This document shows, in pieces, positions 1 to 12,178 of a stretch of 64,000 bases of DNA. Source of the DNA: Labia minor (taxonomy: Eukaryota; Arthropoda; Insecta; Dermaptera; Spongiphoridae); contig OY720344.1 of NCBI GenBank assembly GCA_963082975.1, forward strand, positions 90,640,538 through 90,704,537, given 5' to 3'. A program made the position numbers and the translations under genes. The notes under the pieces were generated by a model. That model was not told the DNA's origin and did not search any database. It saw nothing but the letters and a program-made list of their open reading frames with translations. Numbering within the stretch: the first letter of the stretch is position 1; the number at the start of each line of letters is the position of its first letter.

Positions 1-1
1 T

Positions 2-3000
2 CCTCCTCCTACAATACCTCAATCAACACCTCCTCCACCTCCACCTAGTATCCGAATTGATCCTCCACCTATAAGTACAACCAATTCAGTAACGAATTCC
101 ACTAGTCGACGTGAGGTTATCAAACTGGCTGACCAACAGACAATACAACCTCAACAACAACAAAATCTACATCTTTTGGAAAAACAGGTGAGAAAATGAT
201 ATCAAAAATAATTATTTATAATAATTTGTTAATTAAAATTTTTTATAAATATATATCTATCATTTAATATTGCTTGTATTAAGTTTATTTTTCCTTATAG
301 CGATCTTCTGCATCTCCAAAACCTTCTACCTCGCCGATAACACCAACTGTGAGTACTTCAATGACTATAAACCCTACAACAAGTATACCAACATCGACAA
401 CGGAGTCAAGCAGTACTACATCAGCACCACGACCCAAATTTCTAAGACCAACTTCTCTTCCTCTTAAACCAGGCACGTTTGTGCCTAAAAGGACTCACGC
501 CGGAATGACACCAGGCGGGCCTGTTCTTAGTCTTATATCACCAGAAACGCCGCGTCCACGAAAATCTTATGGACAACTTTATTTGAATGGCCACGCTTAC
601 ACCTATTTAGGTCTCAAATGTAGCACCCGAGTATATTTCTGCACCGTCACACGTACACAGCCGATGTATGTAGAACAGACGCCAGAGCATCAACAACTGA
701 GCATGTACTCTAATTGGAAGGTACACATTGCACATGCAACATAATTGATTTTTCAATCTATTTTATTTTCATTTTTATCATTATGTGATTGATGCACAAA
801 TGTTTTCTTATTTATAATTTATATTTAAAAATTTAATTAATCTAAACTTTGAATGAATGAAAAATAAATACTAATATTGTATACTACAATATTAATAATT
901 ATATTTCTAAAATATTAAATTTTAAAAATACATAGATCATTTTTATATTAGTATAAGAACATATTTCCTCTATTATTTATAATTTAGTTTATAAATGTTT
1001 AAATAAGATTGACTTTAATATTTAACAATAAATCATTCTTTAATTACCTTCCTATAATTACTTTAAACACTTATCTTTATCTTCAATAATATTAACGTCA
1101 CTTTTTTTTAAATTAAAATATAATACAATGTCTATTTGAATTTATCTTGTTACTTGTTAAATTTTGTTTTTGCATTTTTAAATAAAGCTTATTTTTTTAA
1201 TAATATTAATTTAGATTGAGTGCTTGTTTTCTTAATTCAATTTAAAATTTATATTTTTAAAAATTGAATTTATGAAACTAATATATTTTCTTCTGTTTTA
1301 ATATATAGGTGTGTTCAGAAGCTGCACCTAATCCCCTAGGTTTAGATCCCGCTCGTGCCATGTCATTATATGATTCACGTCAAAGAATCGGACCCGTGAC
1401 TACAATTTCCAACAATGGGAAAGATCAGAACTGCACCTTAAATGGCTCCTTAAATGGACTTCGATTGACCCATTCAACCTATTGGACTCAAAGTACGAAA
1501 GGGAATTCCTCACGCGAATCATCACCATCATTAAATTCCGATTCCAAAGAACTGACAGAAGGATCTGGGTCAAGTCCCTCCAGTTCCATTTGTGGAAATG
1601 AGCTTTTACCAAAACGTGTTCGAATTTGTGACGGTGGTTTCGAATCCAATGAAGATTATACTTATGTGCGTGGACGAGGTTAGTATTCTATTTATGATTT
1701 TTTTAGTTTGTTTAATAAAATAAGATAGTGTTATATAATTCTAAAGGGGTAGCTGAAACAAACAATTTCTGGCATGAGCACCATGTAAGCCAATGCGTCA
1801 TTAAGAGGCGGTTCTTTTTGTTTACAGGACGGGGTCGTTATGTATGTGAAGAATGTGGCATCCGATGTAAGAAACCCTCAATGCTGAAAAAACATATACG
1901 AACGCATACTGACGTAAGGCCTTTCACATGTCGTCACTGCAATTTTAGGTATATATTCGAAAACAATATATTTATTTGCATTTAAGTTTTAAATAATCAA
2001 AAATTTCTGAGAAATCATAATTATCTAATTATGAACATGAAACAAATTTTAAACGCAAACAAGGATTTAAAAAATTTTAATAGCCTAAATTGTAAGATTA
2101 TTGTTGATTTATGTTCGTTGTAGTGAAAAAATATTACTCTTTTCAACAGAAATGTCTTTCTTGACTTATTTATTGTTTGAGAGAAAAAATATTTTTTTTT
2201 ATAAATATTCAATGATTTAAAAATATTGATCAATTTATTTATTATCTGAAAAATTTGAATTAATTATATGGATATTTTAATAATTAAATTATAATTATGT
2301 TTCAGTTTTAAAACAAAAGGAAATCTCACTAAACATATGAAATCAAAAGCGCATTATAAAAGATGTATTAATCTTGGCCTGGATCCAGTCCCAACTGTAG
2401 TTGATGACTCGCATATTGACCAAGAAAGCCTTGCACGTCAGGTAAATAACATTGGTAGTGAATGTTTCATTTATAAGTAATTGTATTTCATTATTTAAAT
2501 TTTTATTTAATTGATCATTAAAAAATATTTGTTTTTTATTTTAATTTTTAATAAATTTTATTTTTAGCAAGCTTTACGTGCTTCCAGAGGTTCTATGGAC
2601 TCTGACTCAGATGAAATGGAAGATATGGATGAGGAAGAAGAGGAAGATGAAGATGATGATACTGGTGACGATACAGGTGAAGATTCTGGACCAGAAAAGG
2701 AGGCAGCTAGAGGATTGCTATCTCTAGCTGAAGGACGAGAAGGCAAATTAGTTGCTGCCTCTGCTTTTCAAGGTCTTGTTCCTGCAGCAGGTCTTTCAGT
2801 ACGACCTGCTACTTATCCTTATAGGGAAGTAGGTAGTACTCCAGAAACTCCTACTTCTGAGGTAGATACTGTAACGGCGGTTTCTGCACAAACTGAACGT
2901 GAACATGTATCCCAATCTGTTGGAGTAAAACCAGAAACTGTGTTCAATCAACCTGGTCGATACTATTTTCCACGAAATCGATCTGAAGATGAAAATCGAC

Positions 3001-5289
3001 TTGAAAACGGCCCTATGGATTTGACGACTTCGCGGCCAAAAGTCCCAGCCAAGGATATTTTAACACCAGTATCAGAACCAGCAGCTCTTCAAGCCATTTG
3101 TAGTAGTATTGAAAGATTACCGCAAACTCCCACAAGATTGAATGACCCAACGGCTGAAACCACAATGCTCCAAGCCTACCTTACTGAAAAGGCACTGCAA
3201 GATTCTCGCATCAAACAACAGTACCGTACACCACCACCACCACCTCTTCCTCCTCCTCCTCCTCCTCCTCCACCACCACCACAACAACAACCACCAGTTA
3301 CTCTATCAAATTTTTCTAATCAAGTGTCAAATTCTTCTACATTTATTTCATCATCTGAAAGATTAAGTCCTCCTCCTATCACAGTTACTTCTTCCTCCAA
3401 TACCATTACCACAAACGCCCCATCAGGTCAGGATTATGCAGTTGCTGCTGCTGCCGCTGTTGCAGCTCAAGCCGTATCATTTGCTGGAACACCTAAAGCG
3501 GAATTTATTCAGCCGTATAATGGTCCTTCTCCTAGTTATGTTAGGTACTACTATTCACATTAAATCCAATATATAATTAATTAATTTTTCATTAAATCAT
3601 AATTATTAACTTTTTTGTATTATTAGTGTTTTAGAAGATGGTCGATCTCGCTGCCTTGTTTGCGATAAAATGTTTACGAAACAATCACAGCTTCTTTTAC
3701 ATGTAAATATTCATTATTTCGAAAGACCTTTTCGTTGTGAAGCTTGTGCCGTATCGTTTAGAACAAAAGGACATCTTCAGAAACATGAACGAAGTGTTAG
3801 TCATCAAAATAAGGTACAAATAATTTATTTATTTTTATTTATACATTTTATATATTTAATATTTAATTTAATATTATAAATATGTTTTTTTAAATTTTAT
3901 AATTTTTTAAAATTTCTAAATTTTTTAGTGTTAAAAAACAAAATAATATTCTATATGATAAATTATAATTATTTATATTGGAAAAAACAAAATTATCTTT
4001 TTTATTTGAATATATATTTTTACAAAGTAATACTTTCTAAATAATTTTATAAAATAAAACAATTGAATTAAATAAAATTTTAGTGAAATAATAAATAACA
4101 ATTGGATCTATATATATATATGATCTTTAAAATAAGTTATTTAATTAAAATTAAAAAATAAAAATATATTAAATTATTTCCAAGATATTATTTTTTTTAA
4201 TAGAAATTTTACTAACTTATCAGTTTGTGTGTTTACAGGTGTCAATGAACTCCACTTTTGGTACAGCAACGTCTACTAATCCACGGCCTTTTAAATGCGA
4301 GGACTGCAAAATTGCATTCCGAATCCACGGTCACCTAGCCAAACATCTAAGAAGCAAAATGCACATCATGAAACTTGAATGTCTTGGCAAACTGCCCTTT
4401 GGCACATATGCACATATGGAACGCGAGGGCGTCTCTCTTAACGAGATTGACACTTCAGATTGCGATAATTCACTCGAAAGTTTGCAGGTAAACTTTTTTT
4501 CATATTTAATAATAATATTATTTTATTTTATTTAATTTTATATTACTTTTAATTGATTTTTCTTTAAAAATTTAGTATTAAATGTAATGGGATCAAAATC
4601 AGGAATAGTTTAATTTTGTGTTAGATTATATTTAATAAAATTCAGATTTAATAATATTCTAAATAAATATAAATCTAATAATTATATTTATAAATATTAT
4701 ATTTAATTGATTGACCTATCATTTTATATCTTTAATCTTCATTGATAAAAAAATCTCGTTAATGCATATGTAAGCATAATATAAATAAATAGATATATAA
4801 AAATAAAAAATATTTTTTTGAAAGAATTAATTTATACATTTTATTATTATTTTATTTTTTTAGATTCTTGCCCAAAAACTTCATGAAAAAGATCCATCAA
4901 AATTGCTTCCATCTGGTGTTGCTTGGGAAGCTGAAACCTCCAATGGACCTGTGGGCCAAGTCACTGGCTGTGGTGATTCTTCCGACGATGGTGGTGAACC
5001 ACTCGCTTCTCCCCCACCTTCCTCTTATAGTGAACCAAGTTCAAATCGTTATCTTCCTCCCACAAACCCTGTACATTTTAATTCTGAATATATGGACTCG
5101 GAGAAACGACTTCTCACATTATCATCTCGTCATCCACTGCCTTCATCTGTAACAACTTATCAACCCCATCATCGGCCCTGGCATTCAGGAGAAGGTTCAA
5201 CACCAATACTGCCGAATATCCCAACACCTCAAATCCCACCTCCAGGACAACAATCCTCAAGAGCGGCTCCATCGAATTACGATTCTTAA
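2..5289 (+). CDS. shn: Schnurri/HIVEP-type C2H2 zinc-finger transcription factor, 3' nine exons (5' end outside window)
   Basis: Exons read by phase: 2-187, 301-720, 1309-1678, 1828-1948, 2306-2441, 2568-3544, 3627-3813, 4239-4487, 4864-5289; all introns GT-AG; 1023 residues visible, ending in TAA. Seen: a conserved block around [18 protein letters not shown] and LSMYSNWK, then a C2H2 pair ([16 protein letters not shown], then FTCRHCNF joined across an intron to [11 protein letters not shown]), a Glu/Asp-rich stretch directly after it, a proline run, a short Ala run, then three more C2H2 fingers ([29 protein letters not shown]) and a Pro/Ser-rich tail. Known of the family: the paired fingers plus acidic box form the C-terminal ZAS domain, which binds DNA in the nucleus. 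The extra finger triplet is typical of invertebrate Schnurri, where it acts with the SMADs Mad and Medea to repress targets such as brinker in BMP/Dpp signalling. The N-terminal ZAS and the start codon are missing from the window. No disabling changes seen. Confidence 0.95.
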
Positions 5290-5401
5290 ATTATTATTTT
5301 TATTATCCCTCGTTTTTATATTAATTAATTATAATTAAATATATATAAATATACGATATTAAAGATATATATATCTCCATGAATACATAGTTATTCAATT
5401 A

Positions 5402-5407
5402 AATAAA
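5402..5407 (+). terminator. Candidate poly(A) signal of schnurri
   Basis: AATAAA lies about 110 bases after the TAA stop. The region is so AT-rich that this hexamer occurs often by chance, so only its position supports it. Confidence 0.4.
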
Positions 5408-8400
5408 TATTTATTATATATAAATAAACCAAAGGTCATCAGTTGGGTCATTCCTGATCTGAACTGAAGGCAAATGACGACATCTAGATATGATAAAATT
5501 GTGATTTATCATACCGCAGATGCTGGGATATCGCACTCAGTTATCTGATTCTCTCATGCCTATGACCATGTTTAAAATTTACTTTAAAGCAACATATATA
5601 AACCAAAAACATTATATATTTTATATTTTTGTTGTTATTGTTAAATATGATTGATGATTATGTCACTTGGTTAGGTCTAGTTCCTACTCTTTATTAATTA
5701 ATAAGTCTTCAAAGTCCTTTAAAATGACACTTACAAAATATAAATATAAATATAGTTTCTTATATTGAGGATTTCCACAGTATTTTATAAATTCTTCCTT
5801 TATGGGTGGCACGATTTTGCTTATGTCTTCCGCAGTGTCTTCCTTCATCCCCCTTCATCTCTTTCTTCTTATCTCTCTCTACCCATCGGTGCCAAATTAA
5901 TTACACCTTTCAAGGGGGGAAATTACTTCCAAATTGAAACCATATCATAAGCCCAATGATTTTCTATAACAATTTATTCACTTAATAATTATATTTTCTT
6001 AAAATCAATATAAATTTTTAAAATGGGACCTATAGTTAAAAAAAACTATTTTTATCTTTTTAAAATAAATGTGAAAAAATAATGAAATAATTTTTAACTC
6101 TCTTCATGTATAAATCAAAGAATAGACAAATTTATAAAAATATTCATTCAAAAAAAGAAATTAAACTCCATCTCCTCTCCCCCCGCTCTAATTCTATCAA
6201 ATTTCATCATTAAATTAATGATTTGTTTCATTAAAAAATAAAAACTTCAGTTCATACCTGTCGTGAATTATTGTAATATCTCCAAATTTTGAATATTCAG
6301 TTTATTCCCCTATTAAATTAGGGTTTATGAATATTTTATACGTAAAAGACTGAGATATTATAATTAATTGTAATAAAGAAGATCGAGTAAGGACAGTGTT
6401 ATCGCAACAATTATACACATCAACTTAAAAACTTCAATTTCTTCAAAGCTACTTTTTGAGGATGTTACAGTATTCCGCGACGGGGTTGCATGATTTAATA
6501 TTACTTTGATAATTTTTAATATTTTTTATTAATTTTATATATAAAATACCGGCTGGTCCGATCTTTATTAAGAAAAACTCTCCCTTTTAAGAAACCCAAT
6601 AATAAATCTATATATTATAAATAACAGAGTGCCGATTATTTTTTTTAATTGAATGAATCAATGAATGTGAATAAAATATTTTTAATTAAATAATTCTTCC
6701 AAACAATGTTTTTTGTAATATTCGAAAAAATATTTAAATTAATTTTAATGCATGATTTTCAAATAGTACAACTTTATATTTTTAAATGTTATTTTTTATC
6801 ATTAAAAATCCTAATATATTGAAATTTATAATGATTTCTTTTAATTTCAAAAACACTTATAAATTGTATATTATTTATTTGGAAGAACTATCTATTAAAA
6901 TATATTATAAACAAAAATTATTATTAATTTTTATTTTAGATTTTTTATCATAAACATACATTATATAAAAATAATTAAACCAGAAATTAATAATTTAATT
7001 TGCATTTGTCTTCCTTATAAATTTTTTGTAAAATATTTATTATTTGCTATTTGTAAAACAATTAGAAATGGACGTGAGAATGCTTTAAATTTTAAAAGAT
7101 AAATGATGTATGTATTTTATATTGAACTTTAAATATTTCGAGTTACTTAGCTTTTCATTTAAAATATGTCTTTGTAAACAAAATGTTTTTATTTTGATCA
7201 AAACGTGAAGGATATCTTTATTAACTGATAATTTTATTAGTTTATTTTTTTCTATTATTTTAGTTTAGTTCTATCTGAAATAATTATTTTACTGAAACAT
7301 TCCTTTAATTTAATTTATATTGTTATTTTAACGAAATATATTCTATATATATACATGAATATCTTTTGATTAAGGTATTTTTTAATGTTAAAATTTTGAG
7401 GAGAAAATTTAAAAGTATTATATTAAGATTTTATCATTTATTTAAGATTACATAATTTATGGATGATTTAATCATAATGATACTTTTATAAATTAAATCT
7501 TCAAATAAATATTGTATTTTATTGTATATAATATCATTAACCTAAATGTTTTTTTATTTTAGAATTTTCTCTGAATATATTTTAATCTTATTATTATTTT
7601 TTTATTCTTCTTTTTTGACATAATTGTTGATTATTATAATTAATTTTATCCTTTTGGTTGTCTTTTGAGAACGATATCGAATTTTTGTATATACATTATA
7701 TTATAATTATTCTATATTTGAACTAATATTATAATATTGATAAAAAACGGGTGGTTTCAAAGTCAGAAACATTTTCTCCTAAATGTAGATATAATAAATA
7801 GAAAATAATATGGGAAGAGTACAATCGGACCATCCTGTATAGTTGACAATATTATACATATATTGAAAATATATTTAAAAATGACTATTATTAAATACAC
7901 ATGATTCAAGTGCCAAATTTTTATCAAACATTTTCCAAATATGGGTGCAAATATTTTATATAAACATATATATAAAATTGAAATGTTTTATGTTATAAAA
8001 TAATTTATCATAAAAAATATTAAAGCATTTTAATTATGAGAAATAATGATCATTTATGATTGATCGAATATCTAAAAAAAAACAATTGATGTTATTGTAA
8101 AATAAATTTGTCTGAAAGTTTTATCATTGCCTTATAGATTGAATAATAATTAGAGCGATCTTTTCTAGTTATAATTTATTCATATTATGAATATCGATAT
8201 CTATATCTAGATTGATAAATAAATATAGTTAAAGATATTCAAATAAAATTCACTTGACATGAATAAATGAAACAAACGAACGAAAAATGTAAATAACTAT
8301 TGTAATATATAATATATTGAAATATTAAAAAATATTCTTATGGAAATGTATATAATCGTATGTTTTTATTTATTTTTTAAATTTATTTTAATATAAATAT

Positions 8401-9153
8401 CTTTTTTAAAACTTAAATATATATTTTTATAATATAATTTAGAAAATAACTAAGTATGTTAGAGAAAAAAATTAAAATTTGTAATTTAAATTATCTGAAA
8501 TTATAATGTAGAAATAAGTATAATCATTATATGTTCAAGATCATCATATCATGATCATTTCATCTTTTCTAATTTAAGAAATTTTTTGTTTTAATTTTTA
8601 ACATACCTGCGTTTTATTATAAAATACATTTCCCTTCTATTTCTATAGTTAAAATTTATGAAATAAATATTATTAACATTAATAATGAGATTTCTAGAGA
8701 AGAATATGTTACAATGATTATTTTTTGTCATAGAAAATAGAGGTTCCTTTGGTATATTTTATTCTGCTCCAAAATAAAATGAAATTCCTATTTATTTTTT
8801 GATAAACTTACTAACATTATTAATCTAAAAATTTTAAATATTTCCAGCAAATATTTTCCTTTTTGCATTTTGAAAAATTAAAAAAATTAAAAAACAACAG
8901 AAAAAATATTACAAAAAATATTAAAAATTCATAAGAGAATTTAACATACTTAATATTTAAATTATATCTAATTTATATTTAAAAATTTTTAAATTTGTAA
9001 ATGTATTTATAAATTATATTTATTTTATTAATTGATTTTAAAATTGATTTTTTGTTCCAAGGCAAAACTAATATAAAAAATATGATTGTATTTACAAATT
9101 ACATAATTTTGAATTTAAAATTTGTATAAATTTAAACTTTGAGACATCATTAG

Positions 9154-9207
9154 CGCCATCTCTATATATGCATTACCGCCATCTCTATATATGCATTACC
9201 GCCATCT
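9154..9207. repeat. Tandem repeat, 23-bp unit, about 2.3 copies
   Basis: The unit begins CGCCATCTCTATATATGC and repeats perfectly at 9154 and 9177. A third partial copy (CGCCATCT) starts at 9200, so the CGCCATCT motif occurs three times at 23-bp spacing. It lies about 1.1 kb upstream of the RPABC4 start codon. Confidence 0.85.
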
Positions 9208-9504
9208 GAAAACCTGAAATTTCTATTTGATACAGAATTAATATTTAATATGTATGGATTAAAAATTTTCTTCAATGTCAATATTTGAAACGAGAGAAAC
9301 ACATACGAATTGTTCTTAGCGTAAAGGAAATTTATAAATTAATAAATAAATAATCATTTCTATTTCCATATAAATATACTATTTATAAAGATCACAAGAA
9401 ATCCATTAATCATTGATTAACTAAGAATAATTAATCCAACGCATTTTTAATAATCTAAGTTTATCAAACAACTGATTTACGTACATTTGGGTTAATTTAT
9501 AAAT

Positions 9505-9613
9505 GAAAAAAATATGGGATGTCTCCGCTCGGCTATCATGCAAATTCCAATTGGATAAATTAACACATATATTATATATTTAAATTATAAATTAAAATTA
9601 ATAAATAATTTTA
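9505..9613 (+). mobile_element. REP-B copy 1 (5' fragment)
   Basis: This matches the first ~110 bases of the REP-B family (GATGTCTCCGCTCGGCTATC against the usual GAGTGTCTCCACTCGACTATC, then the same AT-rich body with TTGGAT-AATTAAC). It is the most diverged copy and lacks the rest of the element. Confidence 0.7.
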
Positions 9614-9964
9614 AAATAGTTTAAGATATTAAGAAAACGTTATTTTATAAAATTTTTTAATATTTATATTATTCGGTAAATTTATTTTATATAACAAACG
9701 AAATATAAAAAATTATGTTATGATAAAATTTGCAACGATTAATAAAACAAAAAGACATTGATTAGTTAATTGGGATAAAAATTAATTTAATTAGACTTTT
9801 AAATTAATAAAAATTGATTAATTTCTAAAAAAAATATAACACTTAAAATAAAATGACTTTTTTCATATAAAATTAAATTCTAAATATATCGACATATAAA
9901 AAATAATTCTTAATTAAATAATAAAATAATTTCAATAATAAAAAATTTACTTACAATTAATACC

Positions 9965-10312
9965 ATGTTTGCTGGGTTTGTTTCGAATATTATGTATACG
10001 GATGGTATGTGGGTGAGGAGTTTGATATTCAAATAATTGCAGGGAATTCTGAAGGCCTGTGGGGGGAAGGTGATCTGCGGTCATTTTTTGCGGTGCCATC
10101 TATTGGGCGCCTGAAGAGTCAATCATCTAGCGAGTGGAGGCTTTCGAGGTTCACACCAATTCCACCAATTCATTCACAGAGCATACCATTTAGCTGGACG
10201 ACCATTGCACAGAGCATACTATATCAGTGTCAATTTAATATAAAAGTATTTAATTTTATTTAATTATATTAAAGTTATCTATTTTAATTATTTTTAATTT
10301 TTTTATTTTCAG
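9965..10312 (+). promoter_or_regulatory. GC-richer block upstream of RPABC4; candidate promoter or non-coding first exon
   Basis: This stretch is clearly less AT-rich than its surroundings and ends in a clean splice acceptor (TTTTATTTTCAG, ending 10312) 28 bases before the RPABC4 start codon, which suggests an intron in the 5' UTR. It contains GTGCCATCTATTGGGCGCC. No donor site could be fixed. The 84-codon open frame here has no family resemblance and was not called a gene. Confidence 0.4.
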
Positions 10313-10340
10313 AGATAATCAAAAATATATTTTAAATAAA

Positions 10341-11192
10341 ATGGATCAATCATCAAGCAATGCAGATTCAAGTAAAAAAACACCCATGGTATATACATGT
10401 GGAGGTTAGTTTCATAAATTGATTTTAATATTAAAATGAAATTAGAATTTTATAAAGTAATTCTTTTTTCCTATGATCATAAATATAAATTAAAAGTTTA
10501 TTTAGTAATTATTCATATAAGTGCCTTTAGGTAAGCAATTATTTATAAAATATTTATATTAAATTGAAAATGGATAAAATTTTTACTTTTTTTAAAATTT
10601 CCATTTTATAAATTCTAGATAATATTTAATAATACTCTTTACCAAATCAGAAAAATAACACAATGGGAATGCTATATGTTAATAATTTATATCATTTACC
10701 TATTTTAATTTTACTATATATATCGTTTATATATGCACTTTGATGAATAATTACCAAAGTTTTTATTCTTTTATTTTAATCAGAGTGCTCACATGAAAAT
10801 GAAATTCGACCTCGAGATCCTATACGTTGTCGGGAATGTGGATACCGTATCATGTATAAGAAGAGAACAAAGCGACGTATCCTTTTTTTAAAAAAAAAAT
10901 AATTACATAATACAAAAGTGATAATATTAAATAATAAGATTTAATTTTCTCTATCTTTATTTATTATTTACTATATATATATATATATATATATATATCC
11001 ATTATTATTTCTTTCTACTTTTACTCGTTAAGAAATTATAAATTATTTCTGTTTATTTCATTTAATTAAATTTTCATCTATTTAGATATTTAACAATATT
11101 AATAATTATTATTATATTTACTAACCCTATATGATTCTAAAAAAATAATTTCCTTAACTCTTTTTCCAGTTGTTGTGTTTGACGCTCGTTAA
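10341..11192 (+). CDS. POLR2K: RPABC4 (POLR2K/Rpb12), zinc-ribbon subunit shared by RNA polymerases I, II and III
   Basis: Exons 10341-10404, 10784-10876 and 11170-11192 give a 59-residue protein, close to the usual 58 aa of the family. A short Ser/Lys-rich N-terminus is followed by [20 protein letters not shown], then [15 protein letters not shown], with the classic ending LVVFDAR completed in the third exon. The two C-x2-C pairs (CGEC, CREC) bind one zinc ion. Known role: a small structural subunit holding the Rpb3/Rpb10/Rpb11 assembly platform together in all three nuclear polymerases. Junctions are GT-AG and phases agree. An acceptor-like site just before the ATG implies a non-coding upstream exon. 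The neighbours (schnurri on the same strand, a lipase on the opposite strand) are functionally unrelated. Confidence 0.97.
10972..10998. repeat. (TA)n microsatellite in RPABC4 intron 2
   Basis: A pure TA dinucleotide run of about 13 copies. Confidence 0.9.
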
Positions 11193-12178
11193 AATATAAA
11201 TTTAATTACATATATTATTTAATTTTAGATACTAAATTTAATTCCTATAATTTATAACGAAATTTTTTTTTCATTAAATTTTATAAATTATTTATTAATT
11301 AAATTCTTAATTTTTAACACATTTTTCTTTTTTTATATATATAATTGAATATATCTACAGTCCTTGGGATATTCCTAATTAGAGTATTGAATGGAGAGCA
11401 TGTGTGAAATAAATCTTTCATAAAATTTAGTTTATAAAGATTTTTAAAATATCAATCTTATAAATATAAATATCATAGATTCTAACTATTTTTTATATTG
11501 ATTTTAGTATAATAACATGTTTTTAATTAAGGCTTATTCTATTAATATTATTTATAAATAGTCATTTGTAATTTCTATTTAACATAATAATACTATAAGA
11601 CTAATAATTCTTAATAAGTTTATGAATTCAAATGCGGTCCAAGCGTTGCTTCCATTTCTTCATTTTTGACTGAAACAAAATTTATATATAGGTATTAAAA
11701 TTAGTAGTTTTAAAATTACTTAAAATTAATTATGTTTTCTCAAAAATTTTACAATCTAATATATTTATTATCTTACCAAAATTATTTATCTTTCAAAGTA
11801 TTAAATCTAATTAAATAGCCAATCGAAAAATACAATTTATAATTTTGATAATTATATTTCGTAAAATATAAAATTTTAATTTTTTTATATTAGGGTTTTA
11901 AATGTTATCTTGTTATGTTATTTAGTTAAGCTTATAAGTTAAATAAATATAATTAATTATCTATTTGTCTTTATGATTAGCAAAATTAAAATTTTTACCC
12001 AATTAAATCCTCTTTAAAGATAAATTAGTTAATTATACGAATCAACTACTGTATTCTGCAAAAAACAGCCTGTATGAAAGTTTTATCCAAATCCAATGTG
12101 TTATAAACTCTCTCTTTTCGGTTAGACCAAACAATTACCATAATGTGTTATAAACTTAAAATTTCCCTTTTTTTTATT
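11193..12178. other. AT-rich spacer between the convergent RPABC4 and lipase genes
   Basis: The two genes face each other, so this kilobase should contain both 3' UTRs. On the minus strand AATAAA-like hexamers directly follow the lipase stop codon (plus-strand TTTATT at 12173-12178). No reading frame or repeat was recognised. Confidence 0.5.

Larger units (their letters stand above)
5290..9504. other. Gene-free AT-rich spacer between schnurri and RPABC4
   Basis: No reading frame with family resemblance or plausible exon structure was found on either strand. Composition is mostly A/T runs. The first few hundred bases after the schnurri stop are presumably 3' UTR. The only structured piece is the short tandem repeat at 9154-9207. 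Confidence 0.6.

Noticed and set aside
2564-2746. Ser-rich open frame antisense to schnurri
   Set aside because: It is the reverse reading of the Glu/Asp-rich exon, a shadow of the real gene.
10009-10263. 84-codon open frame just upstream of RPABC4
   Set aside because: No family resemblance, no splice context that makes it coding. More likely promoter or 5' UTR sequence of RPABC4.
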